This document shows, in pieces, positions 35,531 through 44,340 of a stretch of DNA of 64,000 nt. The stretch lies in assembly GCF_900143065.1 (NCBI RefSeq), contig NZ_FRCX01000006.1, forward strand, positions 124,001 through 188,000. The letters run 5' to 3'. Below the pieces are notes generated by a model. It saw nothing but the letters and a program-made list of their open reading frames with translations. It was not told the origin of the DNA and made no database searches. This DNA is from Duganella sacchari. Its GTDB lineage: Bacteria > Pseudomonadota > Gammaproteobacteria > Burkholderiales > Burkholderiaceae_D. How positions within the stretch are numbered: position 1 is the first letter of the stretch; each line of letters starts with the position of its first letter. The position numbers and the translations under genes were made by a program.

Positions 35531-35891
35531 GTACACCGCGAATCTGGACGCGCATACCGATGTCGGCATCTTGTGCAAGGCGCTGTCGCACACGCTGGTG
35601 ACGTTGAAGGACGCGGCTGGCGCGCTGGTGTTCCCGTTGTATGGAACGCGCGTGCTGGCCTATCCGTCGGCGCAGTATGCGGTGGCGGATGGAGAGCAGG
35701 ACCGGGCCTTCGTCTACCTCAATATGCGTATCACGCCCGGCCGCAGCCAAGAGCTGGTACAGGCGATAGGCGATGCGGTGCTGGCCGAAGCCAGGCAGCA
35801 GCTGGCGCCGGTCATGGACAAATTGCCGCTGCGCCTGACGCTGCATATCGATGCGGCGCCGCCGGCGTACGAAGGTAAATTCACCAACTAA
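35511..35891 (+). CDS. CHMI-type tautomerase
   Basis: 126 residues of the 5-carboxymethyl-2-hydroxymuconate isomerase family: MPHLKIEYTANL at the N-terminus with the catalytic Pro directly after Met, DRAFVYLNMRITPGRS in the middle, and LRLTLHIDAAPPAYEGKF near the end. CHMI normally serves homoprotocatechuate breakdown, but no aromatic-ring genes are nearby. The start codon lies 20 bases inside the lyase-like gene, which implies translational coupling. In this locus a keto-enol tautomerase could act on the 4-deoxy-5-keto uronate formed after lyase/GH105 action (inference, not known for the family). Confidence 0.85.
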   Translation: MPHLKIEYTANLDAHTDVGILCKALSHTLVTLKDAAGALVFPLYGTRVLAYPSAQYAVADGEQDRAFVYLNMRITPGRSQELVQAIGDAVLAEARQQLAPVMDKLPLRLTLHIDAAPPAYEGKFTN

Positions 35892-35910
35892 GAATTTCAG
35901 GAGACGATGA

Positions 35911-37812
35911 ATGCATAAAGTGTGGAAGCTGCTGTTGTTGTCGAGTTGTCTGGCCGCGAGTTTCGCGGTGGGCGCTCAGGACGACCAGGCGCCGGGCCAG
36001 GCGCTGGCCAATCAGGGCGCTGGCAAACGCGCCGAACTGGCCAGGCAGTCGCCTACGCTGCAGAACATCTATGGCCGCCAGCATCTGCTGCTGGATGGCC
36101 GCTGGAGTTACATCGTCGATCCATATGAAACAGGCTTCTACAATTATCGCCATCAGCCGTTCGACCAGTCGCCTAGTGGCGCCGGTGGCTTCTATGATGA
36201 CCGCAAACCGAAAAGCAAGGACGATGCGGTTGAATACAGCTTTGAAGGCTCGCCGACGCTGGCGATTCCTGGCGACTGGAATTCCCAGAACGCCAAACTG
36301 GAAAACTATGAAGGCACGGTGTGGATGCGCCAGCTGTTCAACGCCACGCCCAAGGACGGAAAGCGTTACTTCCTGTATTTCGGCGCAGTCAATTATGAGG
36401 CCCATGTCTACCTGAACGGCAGGAAGCTGGGCAGCCACAAGGGCGGCTTCACGCCGTTCCAGTTCGAGGTGACGGGGCGGCTGCTGAATGGCCAGAACAC
36501 GGTGGTGGTCAAAGCGGATAACACGCGTCATCAGGACGATATTCCGACGCTGAATACGGACTGGTGGAACTACGGCGGCATCACACGCGACGTGCTGCTG
36601 GCTGAAACGCCGGACACCTATATCGAGGATTACCAGATCCAGCTGGCCAAAGGTGATATGGGCCGCATTGAAGGTTATGTGACGCTGGCCGGTGTCCAGC
36701 GGACGCAGGACGTGACGGTATCGATTGCGGAGCTGGGCGTAAAAACGGTGGTGCACACGGACGTGAATGGCCGTGCGGTCATCAACCTTGCACTGCCTAA
36801 GAACAAGGTGCGCTACTGGTCGCCGGAAGATCCCAAACTGTATAACGTCAGCATCGCCAGCACGACGGACAAGCTGAATGACCGTATCGGTCTGCGCACG
36901 ATTGAAACGCGCGGCCATGACATTCTGCTCAACGGCAAATCCGTGTTCCTGCGCGGCGTGTCGCTGCATGACGAGAACCCGTTGATCCCGGGCCGTTTGC
37001 GCGGCGAGGGCGATATGCGGATGATGCTGCAATGGGCCAAGGACATGAACTGCAACTATGTCCGCCTGGCGCACTACCCGCACAGCGAGGAGATGATCAA
37101 GCTGGCCGACGAAATGGGCATCCTGGTGTGGGCCGAGGTGCCGGTGTACTGGACCATCTCGTGGGAGAAGCCGGAAGTCTACGCCAACGCGGCGCAACAG
37201 CTGACCGACCTTGTCGTGCGCGACAAAAACCGCGCCAGTGTCATCATCTGGTCTATCGGGAACGAGACGCCAGTCAGTGCACCGCGTAACGCTTTCATGG
37301 GCAAGCTGGCGGACACAGTGCGTGCGCTGGACCGTACGCGCCTGGTTGGTGCGGCGCTGGAAGTGCATCGTACTGGCGATGTGGTGACGGTGGAAGATCC
37401 ATTGGCCGAGAAGATCGATCTGGCCAGCTTTAATGAATACGCCGGCTGGTACTGGTCCAACAACAAGGAGATGCTGAAGTTCTCCTTCAAGGTCAATTAC
37501 AACAAACCGGTGCTGGTGACGGAGTTTGGCGCCGATGCGCTGGGCGGCTATCACGCCGACAGCGATACGAAGTGGAGCGAGGAGTATCAGGACCAGCTGT
37601 ACAAGAATACCTTCAAGCTGCTGGATGCGATTCCCGGTTTGCGTGGCATGACGCCGTGGGTGCTGACGGACTTCCGTTCGCCACGCCGTCCGCATCCTTA
37701 CTTCCAGGATTTCTGGAATCGCAAAGGCTTGATCTCGGAGACTGGCAAGAAGAAGCAGGCCTTCTACACGCTGAAGTCGTATTACGAACAAAAACAGCAG
37801 CAGTACAAATAA
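35911..37812 (+). CDS. GH2 beta-glucuronidase, exported
   Basis: 633 residues with signal peptide (LLLSSCLAASFAVGAQ). Jelly-roll, Ig-like and TIM-barrel domains of GH2 occur in order. Acid/base Glu is in WSIGNETP, nucleophile Glu in VTEFGAD, and FRSPRR is in the barrel. NRKG near the C-terminus (N603, K605) corresponds to the NxK motif that holds the carboxylate in beta-glucuronidases, which argues for glucuronide over galactoside substrate. GGAG precedes ATG 35911. Second enzyme of a tightly spaced five-gene operon; periplasmic location expected. Confidence 0.88.
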   Translation: MHKVWKLLLLSSCLAASFAVGAQDDQAPGQALANQGAGKRAELARQSPTLQNIYGRQHLLLDGRWSYIVDPYETGFYNYRHQPFDQSPSGAGGFYDDRKPKSKDDAVEYSFEGSPTLAIPGDWNSQNAKLENYEGTVWMRQLFNATPKDGKRYFLYFGAVNYEAHVYLNGRKLGSHKGGFTPFQFEVTGRLLNGQNTVVVKADNTRHQDDIPTLNTDWWNYGGITRDVLLAETPDTYIEDYQIQLAKGDMGRIEGYVTLAGVQRTQDVTVSIAELGVKTVVHTDVNGRAVINLALPKNKVRYWSPEDPKLYNVSIASTTDKLNDRIGLRTIETRGHDILLNGKSVFLRGVSLHDENPLIPGRLRGEGDMRMMLQWAKDMNCNYVRLAHYPHSEEMIKLADEMGILVWAEVPVYWTISWEKPEVYANAAQQLTDLVVRDKNRASVIIWSIGNETPVSAPRNAFMGKLADTVRALDRTRLVGAALEVHRTGDVVTVEDPLAEKIDLASFNEYAGWYWSNNKEMLKFSFKVNYNKPVLVTEFGADALGGYHADSDTKWSEEYQDQLYKNTFKLLDAIPGLRGMTPWVLTDFRSPRRPHPYFQDFWNRKGLISETGKKKQAFYTLKSYYEQKQQQYK

Positions 37813-37815
37813 GCC

Positions 37816-40053
37816 ATGAAAAATCCCATCATACACCGCACGCTGTCGCTCGCAATTGGTACCGCTACCCTTGCCATGGGCATGGCTGCGCACGCGCAGG
37901 ATGCACAGATTGACCGCAAAGTGGCGGAGCTGATGAAGAAGATGACGGTCGCGGAAAAAGTCGGCCAGTTGCATCAGCTGTCGGGCCGCCAGTTCACTGG
38001 CCCCACCAGCAGCGCTTATGCGGACAAGCTGGCCGATATCCGCGCCGGTAAAGTCGGCTCCATGCTGAACGTCAAAGGCGTCGCCGACACACGCGAGATT
38101 CAGGCGCTGGCGCTGCAATCGCGTTTGAAGATTCCACTGCTGTTCAGCCTTGACGTCATCCATGGTTATCAGACCGTGTTCCCTGTGCCACTGGGGGAAT
38201 CCGCTTCCTGGGATATGGAGGCGATTGAGCTGTCCGCCCACATCGCGGCGAAGGAGGCCGCAGCTGCCGGCATCCACTGGACCTTTGCGCCGATGGTGGA
38301 TGTGGCGCGCGATCCGCGCTGGGGCCGTGTGATGGAAGGTGCGGGCGAAGATACTTACCTTGGCGCGCGCATTGCTGCCGCGCGCGTGCATGGTTTCCAG
38401 GGCAAGCAGTTGGGCGCCACTGATTCCGTGATGGCGACCGCCAAGCACTTCGCCGCCTACGGCGCGGCGATTGCCGGCCGTGACTACAACGCGGTGGACA
38501 TGAGCAACCAGCAGCTGTTTGAAACCTATCTGCCGCCATTCAAAGCTGCTGCGGATGCAGGCGCCGCGACGTTTATGAATTCGTTCAATACGCTGAATGG
38601 TGTGCCTGCCACCGGCAATGCCTTCCTGCAGCGCGATATCCTGAAAGGCGCCTGGAAGTACAAGGGCTTTGTGGTCAGCGACTGGGGTTCGGTGCGCGAG
38701 ATGGTGCCGCATGGGTATGCGGCCGATTTGTCCGATGCCGCCGTCAAGGCCATCAATGCCGGCAGCGATATGGACATGGAAGGCTACGCCTACAGCCAGC
38801 ATCTGCAAGCCGCAGTCAAGGCGTGCAAGGTGAAGATGGCTACCCTGGACGACGCCGTGCGCCGCATCCTGTACAAGAAATTTGAACTGGGCCTGTTCGA
38901 TGATCCCTACCGCTATTCGGACGCCGCGCGCGAGAAGACCGTGCTGGGTGATGTCTCGCACCGCGCTGCGGCTTTGGATGTGGCGCAGAAGTCCATCGTC
39001 CTGCTGAAGAACGGGAACCAGCTGTTGCCGCTGTCGCGCGAGGCCCGGCGCATTGCCGTGATTGGCCCGTTGGCCGATTCGCAGCGTGACCTGGAAGGCG
39101 GCTGGGTGGTGCAGGGCGAGCGTGCCAAAGTGGTGAGCATCCTCGAAGGCATGCGTAGCCATGGGGGCAAGGCGGAGATCAGCTATGCGCAGGCGTGTGC
39201 GCCGGGCTGCACCAGCAACGAAGGTTTTGCCGATGCGGTGGCGAAGGCGGCAGCGGCGGATGTCGTCGTACTGGCCATCGGCGAGACGTGGGATCAGAGC
39301 GGCGAGGCCAAGTCCCGCAGCGATATCACGCTGCCTGGCCAGCAGGAGGCGCTGTTCAACGCGCTGAAGGCGACCGGCAAGCCAGTGGTTGTCGTGATGC
39401 TGGCCGGACGTCCGCTGGTGTTCAATACGATTGCCGACCAGGCGGACGCGATTGTCTATGCGTGGTTCCCGGGCAGCGAAGGCGGCAACGCGGTCGCCAA
39501 TGTGCTGTTCGGTGACTACAACCCATCGGCCAAGCTGCCGATTACCTTCCCGCGCAGCGTGGGACAGATTCCGCTGTCGTACATCCAGTACAACACTGGT
39601 CGCCCGGTGACAGACGAGAAGAACGTGGTCTACAAATCGGCCTACATCGATTCCGTCAACACGCCGCGCTATGCGTTTGGCCATGGCATGAGCTATACCG
39701 AGTTCAAATATTCCGGTCTGACGCTGAGCAGTCCCTCAATGAACGGTGCGCAGAAGGTGACGCTGTCCTTTGACCTGGCCAATACCGGCAAGGTCGAGGG
39801 CACGGAAATCGTACAGCTGTATTTGCGCGACATGGTCTCGTCGGTGGTGCGCCCTTTGAAAGAGTTGAAAGGCTTTGAGAAGGTGCGCCTGAAACCGGGG
39901 GAGAGCCGCCGTATCAGCTTCACGATTGACCGCGATACGCTGTCCTTCTTCAACAGCCAGTTGACGTGGGGCGCGGAAGCAGGCGACTTCAAACTCATGG
40001 TCGGCAGCGCATCGGATGACATCCGCCTTGAAAGCACTCTTAAACTGAACTGA
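37816..40053 (+). CDS. GH3 beta-glucosidase (BglX-like), exported
   Basis: 745 residues with signal peptide ending AHAQ. The GH3 N-terminal barrel is clear: [63 protein letters not shown], with the nucleophile Asp in [10 protein letters not shown]. The alpha/beta sandwich has [15 protein letters not shown] and [16 protein letters not shown]. The C-terminus is fibronectin-III-like ([13 protein letters not shown] to the end). Such enzymes remove terminal beta-glucose in the periplasm. It starts 3 bp after the GH2 stop and ends 2 bp before gudD. Confidence 0.94.
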   Translation: MKNPIIHRTLSLAIGTATLAMGMAAHAQDAQIDRKVAELMKKMTVAEKVGQLHQLSGRQFTGPTSSAYADKLADIRAGKVGSMLNVKGVADTREIQALALQSRLKIPLLFSLDVIHGYQTVFPVPLGESASWDMEAIELSAHIAAKEAAAAGIHWTFAPMVDVARDPRWGRVMEGAGEDTYLGARIAAARVHGFQGKQLGATDSVMATAKHFAAYGAAIAGRDYNAVDMSNQQLFETYLPPFKAAADAGAATFMNSFNTLNGVPATGNAFLQRDILKGAWKYKGFVVSDWGSVREMVPHGYAADLSDAAVKAINAGSDMDMEGYAYSQHLQAAVKACKVKMATLDDAVRRILYKKFELGLFDDPYRYSDAAREKTVLGDVSHRAAALDVAQKSIVLLKNGNQLLPLSREARRIAVIGPLADSQRDLEGGWVVQGERAKVVSILEGMRSHGGKAEISYAQACAPGCTSNEGFADAVAKAAAADVVVLAIGETWDQSGEAKSRSDITLPGQQEALFNALKATGKPVVVVMLAGRPLVFNTIADQADAIVYAWFPGSEGGNAVANVLFGDYNPSAKLPITFPRSVGQIPLSYIQYNTGRPVTDEKNVVYKSAYIDSVNTPRYAFGHGMSYTEFKYSGLTLSSPSMNGAQKVTLSFDLANTGKVEGTEIVQLYLRDMVSSVVRPLKELKGFEKVRLKPGESRRISFTIDRDTLSFFNSQLTWGAEAGDFKLMVGSASDDIRLESTLKLN

Positions 40054-40055
40054 TT

Positions 40056-41381
40056 ATGACGACGCCTACCATTACCGCCATGCGCGTGATTCCTGTCGCG
40101 GGCCGCGACGGCATGCTGCTCAACCTGAGCGGCGCGCACGCGCCATTCTTTACCCGTAACCTGCTGATCCTGACCGACAGCGCCGGCAATACCGGTGTTG
40201 GCGAAGTTCCCGGCGGCGAGAAAATCCGCGCCACGCTGGAAGATGCGAAAACGCTCATCGTCGGTCAGTCTATCGGCCAATACAATGCGGTGCTGAACAA
40301 GGCGCGTGCTGCGTTTGCCGACCGCGATAGCGAAGGCCGCGGCTTGCAGACCTTTGACCTGCGCATCGCTATCCACGCCGTGACGGCGATTGAATGCGCG
40401 CTGCTGGATCTGCTGGGCCAGCACCTCGGCGTGCCGCTGGCGGCGTTGCTGGGCGACGGCCAGCAGCGCACGCAAGTACCGATGCTGGGTTATCTGTTCT
40501 TCGTTGGCGACCGCACCGTCACCGATCTGCCGTATGCCAGCGAGCCGGATGCGGACAATGCGTGGTTCCGTCTGCGTCATGAAAAAGCGATGGACGCCAA
40601 CGCTGTCGTGGCGCTGGCCGAGGCGGCGTATGAGCGCTACGGCTTCAAGGACTTCAAGCTGAAGGGCGGTGTGCTGCGCGGAGAAGACGAGATCGAAGCC
40701 GTCACCGCGCTGGCCGAACGCTTCCCGGAGGCGCGCGTGACGCTGGACCCGAACGGCGGCTGGTTGCTCAAGGATGCGATTCGCCTGTGCCGCGATAAAG
40801 GCGATGTTCTGGCCTACGCGGAAGACCCATGCGGTGCGGAGAATGGCTATTCAGGCCGCGAAGTGATGGCGGAATTCCGCCGCGCCACCGGCCTGCCTAC
40901 CGCCACCAATATGATCGCCACCGACTGGCGCGAGCTGGGACATGCGGTGCAGCTGCAGTCGGTGGATATCCCACTCGCCGATCCGCATTTCTGGACCATG
41001 CAAGGTTCGGTGCGTGTGGCGCAGTTGTGCCATGAATGGGGGCTGACCTGGGGCTCGCACTCCAATAATCACTTCGACATCTCTCTGGCGATGTTCACGC
41101 ACGTGGCAGCGGCAGCGCGGGGCAACATCACGGCGATCGATACGCACTGGATCTGGCAGGATGGTCAACGCCTCACCACGGAACCGTTGAAAATCGCTGG
41201 TGGCCTGGTGGATGTTCCGACCAGGCCGGGACTCGGTGTGGAGCTGGATATGGCGGAAGTGGAAGCCGCGCACCAGCGCTACTTGTCAATGGGATTGGGC
41301 GCACGCAATGACGCCGCCGCGATGCAGTTCCTGATTCCAGGCTGGCGCTTCGATCCCAAGCGTCCGTGCCTGGTGCGCTGA
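40056..41381 (+). CDS. gudD: glucarate dehydratase
   Basis: 441-residue enolase-superfamily enzyme. [41 protein letters not shown], the KLKGG lysine motif, metal ligands in LDPNGGW and EDPCG, and the catalytic His in [16 protein letters not shown] are all GudD-typical, as is the [14 protein letters not shown] ending. It dehydrates D-glucarate to 5-keto-4-deoxy-D-glucarate, the step after uronate dehydrogenase and lactone opening. Last gene of the operon. Its TGA is part of a palindrome with the stop of the convergent gene. Confidence 0.95.
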   Translation: MTTPTITAMRVIPVAGRDGMLLNLSGAHAPFFTRNLLILTDSAGNTGVGEVPGGEKIRATLEDAKTLIVGQSIGQYNAVLNKARAAFADRDSEGRGLQTFDLRIAIHAVTAIECALLDLLGQHLGVPLAALLGDGQQRTQVPMLGYLFFVGDRTVTDLPYASEPDADNAWFRLRHEKAMDANAVVALAEAAYERYGFKDFKLKGGVLRGEDEIEAVTALAERFPEARVTLDPNGGWLLKDAIRLCRDKGDVLAYAEDPCGAENGYSGREVMAEFRRATGLPTATNMIATDWRELGHAVQLQSVDIPLADPHFWTMQGSVRVAQLCHEWGLTWGSHSNNHFDISLAMFTHVAAAARGNITAIDTHWIWQDGQRLTTEPLKIAGGLVDVPTRPGLGVELDMAEVEAAHQRYLSMGLGARNDAAAMQFLIPGWRFDPKRPCLVR

Positions 41382-41390
41382 ATCAGCGCA
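41374..41390. repeat. palindrome spanning two convergent stop codons
   Basis: TGCGCTGA-A-TCAGCGCA is a perfect 8-bp inverted repeat with one central base. It contains the stop codons of gudD (plus) and of the binding-protein gene (minus). Without T-runs it is at most a weak bidirectional terminator. Confidence 0.6.
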
Positions 41391-42087
41391 GGCGCAGTAT
41401 CTTCGTCAGTTCGCCGCTCCTGTCCAGCGCATTGATCGCAGCGTCGAATTCGGCGACGGTGATCTTGCTCTTGCGGGAGACGGCGCAGCGGGTCTGTGCT
41501 TCGTAGACCACCAGTACGTGTGCGCCGTGCGGCACTTTGCCGCCGGCGAACTGGCGGTGGACGACAGTGGTTGGCGTCACCAGATAGTCAAAGCGTCCGT
41601 TCAGCCATTTGCGGATCGACAGTGCGCTGGATGGCGCGTCGTCGCGGATGTAGTCCTTGCCGACGATTTTCTCCAGCTCCGGGTAGCGGAAGCCGAGTAC
41701 CGTGCCAAGGCGTTTGCCGCGCAGCTCTGCCAGTGAAGCCGGCGGCTTCACGCGCGGTGAGGAAATCACCACCTCGCTGATCGGAATGAAGGCTTGCGTC
41801 CAGTCGACATCGCCCGGCAGCCATTCGGGCAGGTAGCTGCACAGGATGTCGCCATCGCCGTTCTCCAGCGCCGCCATGACGCGCGTGCGTGGCAGCTCCA
41901 CGTATTTGAGCGGCATGCCGAGCTGGCGTGCCAGGGCTGCGCCCAGCTTGTCCTGAAACTCCGACTTGGGCAGTGGATTGGCGGTCAACATGCCATCCAC
42001 TTTTTCGACATAGCGTAGTGGTTCTTTTTCGATAGCGTGTGTGGACGCCATGACCAGCAGCAGGCTGGCCAGCATTGCGGCGCGCAT
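41383..42087 (-). CDS. periplasmic binding protein (SBP family 3)
   Basis: 234 residues with signal peptide (LLLVMASTHA). The SBP_bac_3 pattern is visible: KLGAALARQLGMPLKYVELPRTRVMAALENGDGDILCSYLPEW, then ISEVVISSPRVKPPASLAELRGKRLGTVLGFRYPELEKIVG. No permease or ATPase is adjacent. Its ATG overlaps by one base the end of the upstream LysR gene, so it is coupled to a regulator; this layout suggests sensing or a small conditionally expressed uptake function. Ligand unknown. Confidence 0.78.
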   Translation of the reverse strand: MRAAMLASLLLVMASTHAIEKEPLRYVEKVDGMLTANPLPKSEFQDKLGAALARQLGMPLKYVELPRTRVMAALENGDGDILCSYLPEWLPGDVDWTQAFIPISEVVISSPRVKPPASLAELRGKRLGTVLGFRYPELEKIVGKDYIRDDAPSSALSIRKWLNGRFDYLVTPTTVVHRQFAGGKVPHGAHVLVVYEAQTRCAVSRKSKITVAEFDAAINALDRSGELTKILRLR

Positions 42088-42983
42088 CAGTTCAAGCCTT
42101 TCTGCATCTCGGCGACTTCTTCGCGCAACCAGTCGCAGAAGTGGGTGATCTTGCTCATGCTTTGTTTGCTGCGGCTGACGATGAAGCGATAGCCGCGTTC
42201 ATACGGCGCGCTGGCGCAGTTCACCATGCGCAAGGCGCCGTTGCGCAAGTCTTCGCTGGCGATGGCGTGCGATACCAGTGCCACGCCCTGGCCGGCGACG
42301 GCCGACTGCACCATCACGGCGAAGTTGGTAAAGCTGCGCGAAAAGTTGAACTTGCCTTTGAGGGCGTTGTTATGTCTCAGCAGCGCGATCCAGGTGTCGG
42401 TGGTGAATTCGTGCAGCAGCGGATAGCGGTGCAGCGTCTCCAGCGTGATCTCGGTTTCGCCGGGCGCCAGCAGCGACGGGCTGTAGACGGCGACCAGGCA
42501 GTCGTGGAATAGCAGTGCGGGGTCGCCAGGGACCACGTTGTAGGTGCGCAGTGCGATGTCGGTGCTGCCGTCCTCGATGTCCACCAGACGGTCGCTGGAA
42601 TCGATGCGGATATCCAGGTCGGGATAACGTTTGGTGAAGCGTGTAATACGCGGCACCAGCCATTTGATGGCCAGCGATTGCGTGGTCGAGATGCGCAGGA
42701 TTTTTTCTTCATCGCCGCCTTGCAGGGCCGCGACCTTGGTATTCAGCTCGTCCAGCATGCGGCGCACGGTGGCAGCCATTTCCTGGCCTTTTTCAGTGAG
42801 CGTGATGTGGCGTGGGTGACGCACGAACAAGTCGAAGCCCAGCGCTTCTTCCAGCTGTTTTACCTGCAAGCTGATTGCCGCAGGTGTCTTGTGCAGCTCT
42901 TGGGCGGCCAGTTTAAAGCTGCCCCAGCGCGCTGCGCAGTCGAAATCGATCAAGCCGGAAAGTGATCGCAGCAGTTTGGGCAT
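42087..42983 (-). CDS. LysR-family regulator, GcvA-like
   Basis: 298 residues. The helix-turn-helix RWGSFKLAAQELHKTPAAISLQVKQLEEALGFDLFVRHPRHITLTEKG is the GcvA-type variant, followed by an effector domain (RISTTQSLAIKWLVPRITRFTKRYPDLDIRID; GQGVALVSHAIA). Transcribed together with the binding protein gene that overlaps its 3' end, and divergent from the candidate small-protein gene at 43107. Target genes cannot be told from sequence; those two neighbours are the first candidates. Confidence 0.92.
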   Translation of the reverse strand: MPKLLRSLSGLIDFDCAARWGSFKLAAQELHKTPAAISLQVKQLEEALGFDLFVRHPRHITLTEKGQEMAATVRRMLDELNTKVAALQGGDEEKILRISTTQSLAIKWLVPRITRFTKRYPDLDIRIDSSDRLVDIEDGSTDIALRTYNVVPGDPALLFHDCLVAVYSPSLLAPGETEITLETLHRYPLLHEFTTDTWIALLRHNNALKGKFNFSRSFTNFAVMVQSAVAGQGVALVSHAIASEDLRNGALRMVNCASAPYERGYRFIVSRSKQSMSKITHFCDWLREEVAEMQKGLN

Positions 42984-43106
42984 GGCTAAGTTTTTCTTAT
43001 GCTCAGGTCGAAAATAACTCGTTTGATAACAGTTTGGAACAAGCAGAAAATATAACCTATCAGCAGTTAAAACTCCATGAACAAGTTTTCTTTAGAGGAG
43101 ATTCTC

Positions 43107-43199
43107 ATGTCCGACCTGATCCTGCGCGTGCAACAGTCCCGTTTTACGAATGAACTGGTCAAGCTGTTGGCACAAATGGCGCATCGCGAATTCCATTGA
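43107..43199 (+). CDS. candidate 30-residue small protein
   Basis: A strong AGAGGAG lies 7 nt before ATG 43107. The ORF encodes 30 residues, beginning MSDLILRVQQSRFTNELV and ending AHREFH, then TGA. The middle is amphipathic helical (leucines and valines spaced 3-4 apart among charged residues), with no membrane segment. Upstream (42984-43090) is AT-rich, unlike the surroundings, and looks like a promoter region shared with the divergent LysR gene. A small hairpin follows at 43250-43264. I do not recognise it; a regulatory peptide, leader peptide or toxin-like protein are possibilities. Confidence 0.5.
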   Translation: MSDLILRVQQSRFTNELVKLLAQMAHREFH

Positions 43200-43284
43200 C
43201 CTGAAGCGAACGTGGTAACAGCAAAATTATCGTGAATTCCGCCATCCCAAGCCGATGAGCGGCTGGCTTTCTTGTTGGGCTGAT

Positions 43285-43563
43285 TCAGACTGGCGCGGTA
43301 GCGCGCTCGAGTTCACCCAGCCAGCGGATGGCGTATTCGCGTGTGTCGCCGCACATGTCGGCTGCCGGTTGCAGGCCGCCGCAGAACGCCGGCCGTGATG
43401 GCTGGCCGAAGATCAGGCAGCGGTTGTCGTGCGCGAGCTGCACGCAGCGCACACCCGCCGGTTTACCGTTGGGCATACCGGGGATGGGGCTGGTGATGGA
43501 GGGGGCCGTGCAGCATGCGCCGCAGTTCGGCCGGCACTCCAGTACGGACGTGGTGGAGTTCAT
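43285..43563 (-). CDS. YkgJ-family cysteine-cluster protein
   Basis: 92 residues with the zinc/iron-chelating cluster pattern: C10, C14, C17, C18 in [11 protein letters not shown], then [16 protein letters not shown] and [15 protein letters not shown]. The family is presumed to bind a metal or FeS cluster; its role is unknown. It follows the hydrolase gene on the same strand after about a dozen bases, so the M14 peptidase, hydrolase and YkgJ genes form one unit. Confidence 0.85.
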   Translation of the reverse strand: MNSTTSVLECRPNCGACCTAPSITSPIPGMPNGKPAGVRCVQLAHDNRCLIFGQPSRPAFCGGLQPAADMCGDTREYAIRWLGELERATAPV

Positions 43564-43575
43564 AGGGGCGGTATT

Positions 43576-44340
43576 TTACCGCGCTTCGCCGGACGCCAGC
43601 CATTTTGCGACGGCGTGTGCCACCCATGCACCATCATCCAGAGGCAGGTCGTGGCCGGCGGTTGGGTGTACCGCATGCGCGGCTTGCCACGCGCTGGCCA
43701 GGTTGGCGGAGCAGCGTGGATCGACCAACTGGTCGCCGGCGCTGCTCAGCACCAGCACCGGTATCGCCGGTGGTTTGGACGGCGCGCGGAAACGGGCGGC
43801 CGACCATAGCTGCCGCAAGGCATTGGCGCGGGTGACGGGATACTCGCGCTGATACTCGAGCCAGCGCTCCATCAACCCGGCGCGCCGTGCCAGGTCGCCT
43901 TCGCGGCTGGTCAGGCGCAGGATCAGCCGCTCCTGATTTTCCACGCCGCCTTTCACCATCTGCCGCAGGATGGACGGATAGTTCTGCCAGCGCAGGCGCT
44001 GGTGAAAGCGGCTGTACGGCCGCATGCTGGTGTTAATCAGCACGCAGCGTTCTATCTCCTGCGGATAACGGCTGGCCCATTCCACGGCCACCATGCCGCC
44101 CAGCGAGAGTGCCAGCAAGGAGTAGGGCGCTTTGACGCCGCGCGCGCGCAAATCGGCGCGGCAGAACTCCACCATCTGCGCCACTCTGGTGGCACTGCGC
44201 AGGGCGTGGCGCTGGCCATTGCCCGGCAAGTCCGGGGTGATGATGTCGGCATCCGGCAGCACTGCGGACAGCTCGCTGGGGAAACGCCCCCAGTGCCGCT
44301 GCTCCCGCATCAGGCCACGCAACAGCACCCAGGTGCTCAT
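43576..44340 (-). CDS. alpha/beta hydrolase
   Basis: 254 residues from ATG 44340, which overlaps the stop of the M14 gene (ATGA); the longer frame to 44553 runs through that gene. Motifs are a PDLPGNGQ strand, the nucleophile elbow LLALSLGGMVAVEWA with Ser, VLVLSSAGDQLVDPRCS carrying the acid, and PTAGHDLPLDDGAWVA with the catalytic His. A cytosolic serine hydrolase of the BioH/proline-iminopeptidase-like type; substrate unknown. Coupling to a carboxypeptidase suggests peptide or amide processing. Confidence 0.82.
   Translation of the reverse strand: MSTWVLLRGLMREQRHWGRFPSELSAVLPDADIITPDLPGNGQRHALRSATRVAQMVEFCRADLRARGVKAPYSLLALSLGGMVAVEWASRYPQEIERCVLINTSMRPYSRFHQRLRWQNYPSILRQMVKGGVENQERLILRLTSREGDLARRAGLMERWLEYQREYPVTRANALRQLWSAARFRAPSKPPAIPVLVLSSAGDQLVDPRCSANLASAWQAAHAVHPTAGHDLPLDDGAWVAHAVAKWLASGEAR

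Noticed and set aside
36814..37055. Assignment of the GH2 enzyme as beta-galactosidase
   Set aside because: The C-terminal NRKG matches the NxK carboxylate-recognition motif of beta-glucuronidases, and udh and gudD are neighbours.
35881..39684. A 1267-codon ORF on the minus strand opposite GH2 and GH3
   Set aside because: It is rich in Arg, His and Gln without domain structure and lies opposite two unmistakable glycosidases; high GC removes stop codons from the antisense frame.
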